64,000 bases of DNA, taken from NCBI GenBank assembly GCA_000746015.1, contig JQKK01000006.1, forward strand, positions 1-64,000. The letters are read 5' to 3'. Every line of letters starts with the position of its first letter. Positions within the stretch are counted from its first letter, which is position 1. The stretch is from Lachnospiraceae bacterium MA2020. GTDB lineage: Bacteria > Bacillota > Clostridia > Lachnospirales > Lachnospiraceae. This document shows, piece by piece, positions 35,778-45,557 of this stretch. The notes below the pieces were generated by a model. The model saw only the letters and a program-made list of their open reading frames with translations, was not told the origin of the DNA and ran no database searches. The position numbers and the translations under genes were made by a program.

Positions 35778-37754
35778 TCATACACCTGTCTCAAGGATCA
35801 GCCTGTCATATATCTGGGCCATTATCGATATCATCTTAGAGCTGAGTGAATAGCTTCTTTGGAACTTGATCATATCAAGCGCTTCTTCTTCATCATCGAC
35901 ACCTGATACAGAAGCTCTCTGAGACTCTATAGATTTTTTCATATTTTCGGTATTATCTGCGAATGTCTTGGCACTGGATGATGCAAATGCCATATCTGAA
36001 AGGACTATAGTCAGGAAATTAGTTGAAGAGCTTCCTCTGAACTCCATCTTGGAAGTATCAGTCTTAATGCTGATAAGCTCTTTTACTATGTCTGCTGCAT
36101 CCTTATTGATATCTGCATCAGTAGTTGTCGTCGACATCTTTGTCACATCATTGACTATCTTTTCATTTACCTGAAGATTGCCGGCTGTCATATTATAGTA
36201 GCTGGTAAGATCTCCGGAAGAGATTATAGTAGTTGCAGCATTAAGATAAGTCGCCGTATCCGGATTAGTCTCTATAAGCTCCCTCTGCCCGGCTTTATCA
36301 GGATCAGGACTTCTGCTGTTCCATACAAAAAAGCTTGTATTTGAAGTATAGGCGCTGGTAGTCGCATCATACTCGCACAGCTTATTACCATTCATATCCT
36401 CACCGGTCTTCTCAATAGTATTAAAGATCCTTGCAAAGTCCCTTACCCACTGATTCATCTGAGACATATAGTAAGGAATTCCCTTATAAGCAACACTTGT
36501 GCCTATCTCGGCCTTTACAGTTCCCGCTGCAATTATATCTGCAACAGATGTAATCTTGTTATTCTGTGTATCCTGACTGATTTTCTTAAAGTTTATAGTC
36601 AGTTTACTATTGGCATCGTCATATTCAAGTTCCCAACCATTATAGAAAAATGATGATCCCTTGAGCTTAATAGTGCCATAATCATTGAGATTCAGCTTTG
36701 AGATTATCTCGTCAAGATTAGTAGATTCGCCCGAATAATCAATGGTCACGGTTGCTGTGGTGCCACTGACGGTAGCTGTTGCAGGTCTTGTAGTACCGCC
36801 AAGGTTTTCACTGTTATTTCCGTCTCTTTCAAGGAACAACGCTGCCAGACTGCCCTTAAGATCTCCACCGGACGGCTTAAAGCTGTTACCGGAGTTCTTC
36901 CAGTAAAGATCATATAATCCGTCAGTATCAGTCTGATTAACCTTATGTGCATCATCCCGTTCTCTGCATTCAAGAGTGTTATACATATAGCCATAGACAA
37001 GTGACTGACCATCACAGACCGTAACGATGAAATTATAAGTACCGGTATCATGTCCGGTAGTCTCATCAATTATCGGAACCTCGCTTGTCTTAACATCTAC
37101 ATATCCTGACAATTCATCAACAAGATTTGCTCTTCTGTCCCGTAAATCATTTGCATTCATTCCGCTGATCTCAAGGACATTTATCTGCTTATTCAGATTG
37201 GCTATCTGTTCAGAGATATTATTGATCCTGTTAACAGCCGCCTTTATCTCATAGTTGACATCCCTCTGGCTCTTTTGCAGATTGCTGTACATAATGTTAA
37301 AATACTCTGCCAGAGCCGCAGCCTTTCCTACAAAAGTTGTTCTTGTAGTAGTAGAGCTTGGATTTGTCGAAAGATCCTCAAGAGCCTTAAAGAAATCCTG
37401 CGAATAGATCGTACCAAATCCCGCTGTGGATGTATCATCCTTAAAATACTTCTCGATAGTAGACGCATATAGCTCAAGTGTCTTGTAATATTGATAGTTA
37501 GACTCGTTATTTCTGTACTTTATATCATAAAAGCTATTGCGTAGCTGCGATATGGAACCGATACTGACACCTGCACCTGCCATACCGTAAGAAGCCGATA
37601 CTCTCAAAGCATCCGCTGCTGAAGTATTGACCTGCTGACGTGAGTACCCATCTGTATCTTTATTTGCTATATTATGTGCAACGGTGTTTTCGGCTGTTGC
37701 TGCTGCATTCAGTCCCGAATACCCGATCATTAGTCCAAAAAACTGTGAAGACAT
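35778..37754 (-). CDS. flgK: Flagellar hook-associated protein FlgK, long paralogue
   Basis: A 658-residue HAP1. N-terminus FGLMIGYSGLNAAATAENTVAHNIANKDTDGYSRQ split in the conserved pattern SGLNAAATAENTVAHNIAN, and C-terminus LDMIKFQRSYSLSSKMISIM, both required for packing at the hook-filament junction. The variable middle is larger than in the neighbouring FlgK and contains a threonine-rich stretch. It lies 20 bp behind the shorter flgK. Confidence 0.92.
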   Translation of the reverse strand: MSSQFFGLMIGYSGLNAAATAENTVAHNIANKDTDGYSRQQVNTSAADALRVSASYGMAGAGVSIGSISQLRNSFYDIKYRNNESNYQYYKTLELYASTIEKYFKDDTSTAGFGTIYSQDFFKALEDLSTNPSSTTTRTTFVGKAAALAEYFNIMYSNLQKSQRDVNYEIKAAVNRINNISEQIANLNKQINVLEISGMNANDLRDRRANLVDELSGYVDVKTSEVPIIDETTGHDTGTYNFIVTVCDGQSLVYGYMYNTLECRERDDAHKVNQTDTDGLYDLYWKNSGNSFKPSGGDLKGSLAALFLERDGNNSENLGGTTRPATATVSGTTATVTIDYSGESTNLDEIISKLNLNDYGTIKLKGSSFFYNGWELEYDDANSKLTINFKKISQDTQNNKITSVADIIAAGTVKAEIGTSVAYKGIPYYMSQMNQWVRDFARIFNTIEKTGEDMNGNKLCEYDATTSAYTSNTSFFVWNSRSPDPDKAGQRELIETNPDTATYLNAATTIISSGDLTSYYNMTAGNLQVNEKIVNDVTKMSTTTTDADINKDAADIVKELISIKTDTSKMEFRGSSSTNFLTIVLSDMAFASSSAKTFADNTENMKKSIESQRASVSGVDDEEEALDMIKFQRSYSLSSKMISIMAQIYDRLILETGV

Positions 37755-37774
37755 ACTACCACCCCTCTGCTACC

Positions 37775-39430
37775 CTACGCCAGCTGACTAAGCAGATTCT
37801 CCAGCATCTCATTTACCACATTAAAATATCTGCTGCTTGCATTGTAAGCATTCTGATATCGGATCATGTGTGTAAGCTCATCGCTGTCAGAAACTCCTAT
37901 AACTGACTGGCGCTCATCCTCATTAGTATTCAACTGTGCTTCAAGCGAATCTTCCATATTTTTATAGAGATTGCCTATATCGGCATAACTCTGTACTATA
38001 CCTGTATAATACTCAGATACTTTAAGCAATGAGATCGTATCCGGAGTAAGTGTTAATCCCGTCGTTATAGTCTTGGAAGATGTAACTTTCAAAGTCTCTC
38101 CCGTAGTCTGGAAGAAATCTCTCAGCATGTCAGCCGTTTCCTGATCCTTTGAAGATTCATCAAGCTTAAGTATGAAACCATTATTCATACTTGCAGGTTC
38201 TTCTAAAAGCTTAGGGTTTACTCTAAGATGGTTTACGCTAAGCTCTGTATCCTGACCATGTACATTGACAGCGCCCTGACTCATAGTGTCAAAAAGTGGC
38301 TGATAATCATCACTTCCGTCAGAATTTCTCATAAGGATACTGTTCACACCATCTGCAATACTGTAAATAAGATAGTCAAACATTGCCATTGAAGAAGCAA
38401 CACTGGAACCGGCTACCCTTTCAAATGAAGCTGTACTTTTGTCCCCACTAACTGTACCGTCATCTGTATAGTCTTCTCCGGAAAGAGTATCGGTGTATTC
38501 AAACATATCAGCATAGCAGCCCCTCTTATCGCCTCTTGCATCTATCAGTGAGCGAAGACTGCCCTTATCTGTCAGATGAAGTGATGAAACCGGTTCGCTC
38601 AGATTAAATACATTCTGATCTCCAAGCGTAGTCCATACAGGAGTATAGAATCCGGCTTCCGGCTCAGTCTCTATAACACCCATTTTATTCAGGATACCTC
38701 TCTTTACAAGATCAGTTCCCTCAAATTGAATATTTACATAGTGAAAACTATCTTCATAAAATGTTATATTGCCATACGATGCCAGCTGATCTATCAGATA
38801 ATTGCGTGCGTCACGCATATCATTTGCTGTCTCAATCCCGCCTGCCTCAATCAGTGCAATCTTCCCATTGAGCTCATAGATCTCCTCAGCTATCTTGTTT
38901 ATAGAGTTGACCTGATCTTTAATCTGCTCATTCAGATTGTCCTGATATTTAGCGAGCCCATTGTAAACAGCCTGTGCTCTCTCGATAAATATATTGGCAT
39001 TTGTAACTACCTGGGCCTGACGCGTTGCATCTTCAGGTTGTCCCTGAAGCGACTCTATCGACTGCTGGAAAGCTGACAGGGCATCCCTGAAAGGGTTACC
39101 TATCATTTCTCCAAAAACAGTATTAATTTCACTTACTGCTTCTCTTTGGGTTGTGTAGTAAGACTCTCTACCAGCAGATTCGCGATATGCCAGATCTAAA
39201 AAATAATCACGTGCTGAACGTACCTTAGTGATGTCAACGCCGAGTCCCACCTGCATAGTAGATGTACCGGCTTCCCCAACGTCAAGATAGATGCGGTTTC
39301 CCTGCTCTACCATCTGCCGCGTATGACCCTTAGTATCAACATTTGCAAGGTTATGCGCTACAGTATTTAAAGCATTCTGACTGGCATTCAGTCCTGAAAC
39401 ACCAGTATAAAAAGACCCCATTAGCGACAT
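37775..39430 (-). CDS. flgK: Flagellar hook-associated protein FlgK, short paralogue
   Basis: A 551-residue HAP1 with N-terminus FYTGVSGLNASQNALNTVAHN and C-terminus LTHMIRYQNAYNASSRYFNV. Motifs YQNAYNAS and VAHNLANVDTKGHTRQ agree better with the FlgK consensus than those of the longer copy. It is the first of the tandem pair, 18 bp after the flgN-type gene. Which copy, or both, forms the junction cannot be told. Confidence 0.92.
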   Translation of the reverse strand: MSLMGSFYTGVSGLNASQNALNTVAHNLANVDTKGHTRQMVEQGNRIYLDVGEAGTSTMQVGLGVDITKVRSARDYFLDLAYRESAGRESYYTTQREAVSEINTVFGEMIGNPFRDALSAFQQSIESLQGQPEDATRQAQVVTNANIFIERAQAVYNGLAKYQDNLNEQIKDQVNSINKIAEEIYELNGKIALIEAGGIETANDMRDARNYLIDQLASYGNITFYEDSFHYVNIQFEGTDLVKRGILNKMGVIETEPEAGFYTPVWTTLGDQNVFNLSEPVSSLHLTDKGSLRSLIDARGDKRGCYADMFEYTDTLSGEDYTDDGTVSGDKSTASFERVAGSSVASSMAMFDYLIYSIADGVNSILMRNSDGSDDYQPLFDTMSQGAVNVHGQDTELSVNHLRVNPKLLEEPASMNNGFILKLDESSKDQETADMLRDFFQTTGETLKVTSSKTITTGLTLTPDTISLLKVSEYYTGIVQSYADIGNLYKNMEDSLEAQLNTNEDERQSVIGVSDSDELTHMIRYQNAYNASSRYFNVVNEMLENLLSQLA

Positions 39431-39448
39431 AATCTACACCTCTCATTC

Positions 39449-39967
39449 TCACTGCCTGGCATCAAAACTCCTAAACGTACTCCCCAGCATACTTCCCGCG
39501 TTTGCCGCAGACTTTGTATAATTATTGGTCTCCGGTGCAGTCCTTATGGACTTCTCCAAAGCCAGATTAAATTCAACCATATCCAGGGACTGACGGATAA
39601 GTGCCCCGTTCTGCTCATTAATCAGCTTTAGTTCACCTACCGTCTTCTTCAATTTGTCCTGCAATACCGCCAGTGCATCGTGCTCTTCAGGTCTATTTTC
39701 CATCATAACTATCAAATCTTTGAGCTTCAAACTTTCAACATCCCTGTTGGTTACATTTGCGATATCCTTCATAAGCTCGCTTCGCTTTTTATCAAGCTCG
39801 TCGACTGCTTCTACCGCCAGCTGTTCTTCTTCCGTGATCTTCTGAAGTTCATTTACATCTCCCTTTACTATAATGGGAGTTTTCCTCTTTGATAATTCCA
39901 GAAGTATAGAGTACTTATCAACTTCCAGATTCAATACGCTAATCAAATCTTCCATTAAACTTGCCAA
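39449..39967 (-). CDS. flgN: FlgN-type flagellar export chaperone
   Basis: A 172-residue helical protein with the FlgN pattern: MEDLISVLNLEVDKYSILLE, PIIVKGDVNELQKITEEEQ, and the C-terminal TKSAANAGSMLGSTFRSFDARQ. FlgN guards FlgK and FlgL, which follow in the operon. The TTG at 39967 has AGAGG nine bases upstream; the ATG at 39955 is an alternative. Confidence 0.88.
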   Translation of the reverse strand: MASLMEDLISVLNLEVDKYSILLELSKRKTPIIVKGDVNELQKITEEEQLAVEAVDELDKKRSELMKDIANVTNRDVESLKLKDLIVMMENRPEEHDALAVLQDKLKKTVGELKLINEQNGALIRQSLDMVEFNLALEKSIRTAPETNNYTKSAANAGSMLGSTFRSFDARQ

Positions 39968-40048
39968 ATCCCTGTACCTCTGCTTTCCTATGTATTATAG
40001 TTTCCCGATATCTGTCATTTATGTGACAGTGATACTCTCATGCCTTTT

Positions 40049-40327
40049 TCATGCAAACTCTGCTAGCTTGGCCATGAGCTTGTCAGCAAAACTCTCATCT
40101 GATACTTCATAAGTACCATTCTGAATCTGTTCTTTCAGCGGAGCCGTCAGCTCTTCCCTGACATCTGAAGCTGCCGCAACCGCTGCCTTTGCTGTCTGCA
40201 GATCAATTCCCCTGTCAGAGAACTCAACCGCGTCTTTTCCGTATGCTGCTGCCTTAGCCGCATTTGCCTTCTTTAACTTCTGTGCTCCGTATACCTGCAT
40301 TATCTGATTATATGCTTCTACTCGCAT
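40049..40327 (-). CDS. flgM: Anti-sigma factor FlgM
   Basis: A 92-residue protein. The N-terminus is basic (MRVEAYNQIMQVYGAQKLKK) and the C-terminal half carries the sigma-binding pattern VREELTAPLKEQIQNGTYEV followed by ADKLMAKL. FlgM holds sigma-D until it is exported through the completed hook. It heads the late flagellar operon behind a sigma-D promoter, an autoregulatory arrangement. AAAGGAGGAG precedes the ATG. Confidence 0.92.
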   Translation of the reverse strand: MRVEAYNQIMQVYGAQKLKKANAAKAAAYGKDAVEFSDRGIDLQTAKAAVAAASDVREELTAPLKEQIQNGTYEVSDESFADKLMAKLAEFA

Positions 40328-40391
40328 AACAGACTCCTCCTTTCCATAAAACTTTGAAAGGCTTTTATATCAGAAAACCTTTTCACATATC

Positions 40392-40418
40392 TTATCGGAC
40401 AAATATTGCTTTTCTTTA
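40392..40418 (-). promoter_or_regulatory. Sigma-D (FliA-type) promoter of the flgM operon
   Basis: On the minus strand TAAA (40415-40418), a 15-bp spacer and TCCGATAA (40392-40399) match the sigma-D consensus TAAA-N15-GCCGATAA at 11 of 12 positions, 65 bp upstream of flgM. Confidence 0.82.
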
Positions 40419-40572
40419 GAGTCACAATCAAAAAAATTTCTGAAAGAATTGTGAATTATGTACAAACTCATATACAGTATACAAAATTCAACATTTCCAA
40501 ACCTTCACAATTTTGCACTCTCTTTTTTGGTAACTTTACGTCATTGACTATTTGCATACAGATATATTACTC

Positions 40573-40637
40573 TATAATTGTAGGATTTTCACAAAATTTA
40601 AAAAATTCCATCATGGAACAATCCGTTGGAATTTTTT
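40573..40637 (+). promoter_or_regulatory. Promoter and attenuator-like leader of the unknown gene at 40661
   Basis: A -10 TATAAT (40573-40578), with a weak TTTGCA 16 bp upstream, is followed by an 11-bp stem AAAAAATTCCA (40600-40610) with TGGAATTTTTT (40627-40637). TTCCA in the left arm can instead pair with a nearer TGGAA (40614-40618), giving two exclusive hairpins, one terminator-like. The rest of 40328-40660 is AT-rich. Confidence 0.45.
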
Positions 40638-40660
40638 GCCTTATATTTATGGAGTTTATA

Positions 40661-41251
40661 TTGAATAACGAATATAAAATAACTCTATCCGCAGAAGCCT
40701 ATACCCGCCTGAGAGAATACGCAGAGCTGCGTGATCTTTCTTTTGACGCTGCCATCATAGATATGGCAGATAAGGCGGGAAGACTGGTGCGCAGCAATAT
40801 GAAGCTGAGACCTGTTGATGCTGTTGAGGTAGAGCATCACCTTGAAGAAGAAAGAAATGGCATCGAAAACCCCTATATCAATTACAAGGTCTTCACCGGC
40901 TATCCACCTGGAACACCTTTCTTTACGATTATGTGGGATTTTGTAGATGTAAATACGAAATATGCTAATCTTTGCAAGCGCTACGGCGGTCCACTGGACT
41001 GTGACGGAGGACGGCGTCACATCATATGCACCTATAAGCATCATGCAAGCTATGAGAATAAATACCAGAGCGTACAGCTGATATTTACCGGGAAAGAAGG
41101 CCACCCGGTCTTTGGTATCGAGTATTGGGAAAACGGGCTAAAAGCAAACACAGAAGTATTTGACTCTATTGTCAGCGCCATAATGGTCTACAAGCGTCTA
41201 GTAGACCGCATCACCGGAGAGACGCAGCAAAACTACATCAGGACAGTATAA
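40661..41251 (+). CDS. Unknown protein with ribbon-helix-helix-like N-terminus
   Basis: A 196-residue cytoplasmic protein I do not recognise. The first 40 residues (YKITLSAEAYTRLREYAELR then FDAAIIDMADKA) resemble a ribbon-helix-helix DNA-binding fold. The remainder has aromatic- and glycine-rich strands (GYPPGTPFFTIMWDFVDV, GRRHIICTYKHHASYENKY, VFGIEYWENG). I chose a TTG start because GGAG lies six bases upstream; an in-frame ATG at 40649 is the alternative. It stands alone between the flagellar operon and the large surface protein, behind an attenuator-like leader. Confidence 0.6.
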   Translation: MNNEYKITLSAEAYTRLREYAELRDLSFDAAIIDMADKAGRLVRSNMKLRPVDAVEVEHHLEEERNGIENPYINYKVFTGYPPGTPFFTIMWDFVDVNTKYANLCKRYGGPLDCDGGRRHIICTYKHHASYENKYQSVQLIFTGKEGHPVFGIEYWENGLKANTEVFDSIVSAIMVYKRLVDRITGETQQNYIRTV

Positions 41252-41284
41252 AATCCCCCCGGATGCATTCACCCGAGGGGATTT
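41251..41284. terminator. Bidirectional terminator
   Basis: AAATCCCC-C-CGG pairs with CCG-A-GGGGATTT around a short loop, between convergent genes. On the minus strand it continues into TTTTAT. A second small stem (TGATCT/AGATCA) lies at 41289-41309. Confidence 0.78.
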
Positions 41285-41315
41285 CGTTGTGATCTAATTT
41301 TCTCAGATCAAGATA

Positions 41316-44300
41316 TTACTTAATTGTGATAGTACCCTTGAAGTTGCCCTGGAATACGATCGTAAGTCCGCCATTAGACTCTGTAGCTGATGCAATGTCT
41401 TTCTTATTGACAGTTATAGTCTTTGTAGGCTTCTTAGGATCAAGTGATGCCTCAGAAAGGTCTTCAGCATCCTTTTTGAAATTAGGCACATCAAGTCTGA
41501 TCTTCTTAGGAATACCATTCTTGAGAACAGTCTTGGACTTGCTTGCATTATACATAGCAAATACATATGCTCCATTTGCATTCTTCATAGTATCGAGTCT
41601 TACTTCTCTAGGTGCTACTTCAACCTTAACGCCTGAAAGATCACTTGCCTTAAGCTTAGTCTTGTCTACAAATACTACCTTCTTAAGTATAACTTCTCCT
41701 GCCTTCTTAGCCTTAGCAGAAACACTCTTGATCTCCTTTTTCTGACCTGTCTTCTTATCTATAAAGATCAAAGCCTTCTTGAGATACTTCTTGAGATTGC
41801 CGCCGGTGTAAGTAAGTGCACTCTTATTGATGCTTACAGTATATGCTACACCACCGATAGTAACTTCGCCTACAGGCTCAATGATACCTGCTATAGGAGC
41901 TGTCTCAGCTGTAGCCTCAGTAACAGTGATCTCACATGCATTCGCAGACGGAACTAAATTAGATGAAGCAGTGATCGTAGCCTTACCTACACCAACGCCT
42001 GTTACAAGACCCTTTTCGTCAACCTTTGCGATCTTCTCATCAGATGATGAGTAAGTAACTGCCTTCTGCTCATCTGTTGCAGCATCAGGAGAAACTGTAG
42101 CTTTGAGCTGAAGTGTGCTGCCCTTTTCGATAGATGCTGTCTTCTTGTCAAGATTTACAGCAATAACTGTAATCTGGCATGTAGCATACGCGCCGCCGTC
42201 GACTGCTGTAGCCTTGATATTTGCAATACCTGTAGCAATAGCTTCTACATTACCATCTTTGTCAACTGTTGCAACTGATTCATCGTCTGTTGTCCACTCA
42301 ACATCTTTATTTAAAGACTCCTCTGGAGTAACCGTAGCATCAAGCTTAACACTCTCACCGATTGCCAGGTTGCAGCCTGCATCGTTCAGGCTTACCACTT
42401 CAGGGATGACGCGGTCGCTGAGATCATCAAAGCCGTACTCAGCGTCAGGGTTCACTGCTACATAGCCTATAGCCGGAGCTAAGCACTCAAATGGAGTTGC
42501 CAAAGTCACAAAGAATATCTCTTCATCAGATACTCCATCAAGATCTGACGCTGTGAAGTAATAGTCACCATTATTATCCTTAAGTGTCTTTTCATCTGCT
42601 GTGATAGTTGCTATTGTTGTAAGCTCGTATCTGTCATAAACAGTTGCTTCAGCCGGTGCAGAGTCAAGTTCAGTAGCATAAAGTCCACAATATGCATGAG
42701 GATCATTTATGTTTTCGTGATATAAACCTGCATCAAACTCGTGACCGATTGATGTAAACTCGCCTATACCTTCTAATGACAGTGGAGAAGCCACTTCATA
42801 ATAAGACTTATGACCCCTGTCACCATGTGATCCAGTCTGATTAAATTCACTTAACAGTACAGGCTCTCTGCCATCCTTTGTAACTCTTACAAAGTAACCT
42901 GTTACATCTTCTGTAGCCAATCCTTCAATTCGAAGTGTAAAGCCTCGAATAAAAGATGAACTCTTAGATGAGCCAGAATTGCTGCTCTCATAATCGCCGC
43001 CGTACTGGTAGCCTGTGATCGTCCATCCTTTGACAGCTTCACCATTTCTGTCAAAAATCTCTACCTCGTAGTTGCCATCCTTCCATACCTTGAGGGCATT
43101 GTTGCCTGATACTAATTCATGATCGATATTTACTACATTAACATCAAGGTACAATCTACCATCTGTCGTTGTTGCAAATTCTGCAACAGGGGAGCCGTTA
43201 ACATATAAATTATCCTTGTCAATCGCATAAATATGTGTATAATGAACAGGCCAGTGACCATTAACATCTTTTCTAAGCAGCGGATCCTGATCTTTTTTGT
43301 AATATCGAACATGATAGTAGCTTGACTCGCTTAATGGGCTTGAGAGAGTGAAGTCCATAGTATAGTTGCCATAAACCTGACCATCTTCTTTGACCTGCTT
43401 ATAGGTCATAGGTTTAGCGCTGATCTCTACTAAACCATTTCTGTCAAACAGTGCAGGATAGAGCTCAGACTTTTCAGGGACTTCATGAACATAGTCTCCA
43501 TTCTCATCCTTTTCTTCACTTATACCAATGTCAAGGCTTAGTGTAGTAGCTCCCAGTGCATAGAATTGCTCACTGGCATCCCACCACCAATCAGGAGCTG
43601 ACTCTTCTTCATAGTTGCAGTACTCTGCTGTAGAGTAATTTCTATATTCATAATACCAGTTGCCTTCTTCGTCCTTATCAAAATTCCAATATCCTGGATA
43701 TCCATGGGAATCATTATCCGCTTCCTTTACAACCGCATAGCAAAACTCCTCGTTATCAGCCAGATCTGCATCAAACTCGATCAGACCATCATCCGGGATT
43801 GTTACAGTCTTAACAATATCTGTATCTTTAGCAAATTCATATCCCGTCAGATCACCTGTCTTAGGATCAAGTTTCTCGTAATAGCGGATAGGTTCAAGCG
43901 TTTTTGTCTCTTCGTCGTAACGATTGATTGCTACTGTGACAGTATCGCCAGCTTTAAGGTTATAAAGATCATTTTTGTCACCCGAGTAAAGATTTGCTTT
44001 TATTTCGAGTTTATTTGTCTTCCAATTGTAAACCGGCTCCTTAATCCTTGCTGATGGTCCTGCGATCCAAACCTTGTTGTCCTCGTTGCCCTCTTCTGCA
44101 TAAGCAAGCTCTACCTCATAGGAGGCATCTGTTGCCCTGACGTTCAGAGGGTATTCTCTGCTGGTTTCAACAAACTTTCCATTCTCATCATACACATCAT
44201 AATCAGTTATATCAGCTGTCTTTTTAAGCTTGTAAACAAAGCCATCATTATACGCGATCACAGCTTCAGGAGTATCTGATGTGAGGTGCTCTTTTATATT

Positions 44301-45557
44301 ATCTGACTGTGATATATAAGGAACAATCTTGTCAGGATCAAGATTTACTCCATCTACAAATACATAGACATAATCACCATTTGCACTGTCAAATGTATTA
44401 TTCTCTATGTCAACCGTGTCAACATATGGCTCTTTCAGTGAATTTGTCTTGACAGCATCTGCTACGGTATAAGTATGATTATTTACTGTAGCCATAAGGT
44501 CGTAGGTTCCATCAAGATACTCAAAGAAATGAACATCTCCATATACATATGAGACATTTCTCGTAAATCCCACCCCGTACTTGGTGTATTGCTCATCTCC
44601 TATAAGTGTAGTGCCAACACTTGCAACTCTTGATCTGCCGACCACCTTGTTGTCCTTGTCAAGTAACTCAAGAGAAACTCCATTTCCATAGTAATCATCT
44701 AAGCCGTATGGAATAATTACCTGAGCTGTCGCTACAGCAGCCCTTTCATCTACATATTTGGTTTTATTAACATATGGCTCCGTTTTATTAACTGAGTCCT
44801 CTTTAAAGGTGATCTTTTTAGTCTCGGTGCAGAATATCTCATGCTCATAGTAATCATCTATCAACTTACTACTATCATTTTCATCATAATGACCAGCAAT
44901 AAAATCTCCGTTCTCCTCATAAACCTTTATTCCTACATCATAAGTTTTGCCAGCCTCTATACCCAAGCTTCTTTCATCATAATCAGATTTATAATCCCTC
45001 TGATAATCATCCTGAGTATTATTTAAATCACTAACCTTAAACAGTACAGGACCTTCTGAAGAATCTACTTGCCCCTCCAAAGTCAAGGTCTGATCATTTA
45101 TAGTCAGATCCATATAAACATATCCGTCAAAATAAGGACTCACTGACGTATTAAGCGGATCTATGTCTACATATGCAAAGAATGGGAACCTGGCCGGTTC
45201 ATCATTATCATCTTCTATAGCATAGTAGGTATCATCATCTGCCAAAGTTAAGGTTGCTGTATAGTCCTCTGATTTGACAAATTTGTGATAATCAGAGTCA
45301 TAGTCTCCTATGGCACCAACATTACCATTGCCGCCTTTTGCACCTTTTCTTACCACAGAGTCAGGTCTGCTTCCTACCACCTCTCCCTTAATAGGCTCAG
45401 GAAATACCTCCCTCTCTCTTTCTACATTGTACCTTCTGGCACTTATGCCACCATCGGTATCTCCCTGCTTTGCTGCAAACGCAACATTGTTCATGGAAAA
45501 TACCATTGCTGCCGACAACATGATCGACAAAGTCTTCTTCCATCTCTTATTGACCAT
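41316..45557 (-). CDS. Very large secreted surface protein with Ig-like (BIG2) domains
   Basis: A 1413-residue protein with a signal peptide (KRWKKTLSIMLSAAMVFSMN, cleavage after VAFA). The long middle part is acidic and rich in Asp, Tyr, Asn and Lys, with many beta-type segments, and has no family I recognise. Two BIG2 domains follow at about 1060-1235 (LAIGESVKLDATVTPEES, VEWTTDDESVATVDKDG; then IEKGSTLQLKATVSPDA, VTYSSSDEKIAKVDEKG), and a basic C-terminal domain ends KGTITIK. No LPXTG, SLH or choline-binding anchor is visible, so attachment is unknown. AGGAGGGC precedes the ATG. It is monocistronic. An adhesin or matrix protein is plausible. Confidence 0.85.
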   Translation of the reverse strand: MVNKRWKKTLSIMLSAAMVFSMNNVAFAAKQGDTDGGISARRYNVEREREVFPEPIKGEVVGSRPDSVVRKGAKGGNGNVGAIGDYDSDYHKFVKSEDYTATLTLADDDTYYAIEDDNDEPARFPFFAYVDIDPLNTSVSPYFDGYVYMDLTINDQTLTLEGQVDSSEGPVLFKVSDLNNTQDDYQRDYKSDYDERSLGIEAGKTYDVGIKVYEENGDFIAGHYDENDSSKLIDDYYEHEIFCTETKKITFKEDSVNKTEPYVNKTKYVDERAAVATAQVIIPYGLDDYYGNGVSLELLDKDNKVVGRSRVASVGTTLIGDEQYTKYGVGFTRNVSYVYGDVHFFEYLDGTYDLMATVNNHTYTVADAVKTNSLKEPYVDTVDIENNTFDSANGDYVYVFVDGVNLDPDKIVPYISQSDNIKEHLTSDTPEAVIAYNDGFVYKLKKTADITDYDVYDENGKFVETSREYPLNVRATDASYEVELAYAEEGNEDNKVWIAGPSARIKEPVYNWKTNKLEIKANLYSGDKNDLYNLKAGDTVTVAINRYDEETKTLEPIRYYEKLDPKTGDLTGYEFAKDTDIVKTVTIPDDGLIEFDADLADNEEFCYAVVKEADNDSHGYPGYWNFDKDEEGNWYYEYRNYSTAEYCNYEEESAPDWWWDASEQFYALGATTLSLDIGISEEKDENGDYVHEVPEKSELYPALFDRNGLVEISAKPMTYKQVKEDGQVYGNYTMDFTLSSPLSESSYYHVRYYKKDQDPLLRKDVNGHWPVHYTHIYAIDKDNLYVNGSPVAEFATTTDGRLYLDVNVVNIDHELVSGNNALKVWKDGNYEVEIFDRNGEAVKGWTITGYQYGGDYESSNSGSSKSSSFIRGFTLRIEGLATEDVTGYFVRVTKDGREPVLLSEFNQTGSHGDRGHKSYYEVASPLSLEGIGEFTSIGHEFDAGLYHENINDPHAYCGLYATELDSAPAEATVYDRYELTTIATITADEKTLKDNNGDYYFTASDLDGVSDEEIFFVTLATPFECLAPAIGYVAVNPDAEYGFDDLSDRVIPEVVSLNDAGCNLAIGESVKLDATVTPEESLNKDVEWTTDDESVATVDKDGNVEAIATGIANIKATAVDGGAYATCQITVIAVNLDKKTASIEKGSTLQLKATVSPDAATDEQKAVTYSSSDEKIAKVDEKGLVTGVGVGKATITASSNLVPSANACEITVTEATAETAPIAGIIEPVGEVTIGGVAYTVSINKSALTYTGGNLKKYLKKALIFIDKKTGQKKEIKSVSAKAKKAGEVILKKVVFVDKTKLKASDLSGVKVEVAPREVRLDTMKNANGAYVFAMYNASKSKTVLKNGIPKKIRLDVPNFKKDAEDLSEASLDPKKPTKTITVNKKDIASATESNGGLTIVFQGNFKGTITIK

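Noticed and set aside
40406-40660. N-terminal extension of the protein at 40661
   Set aside because: It would run through the promoter and attenuator hairpin; the TTG at 40661 has the only good ribosome site.
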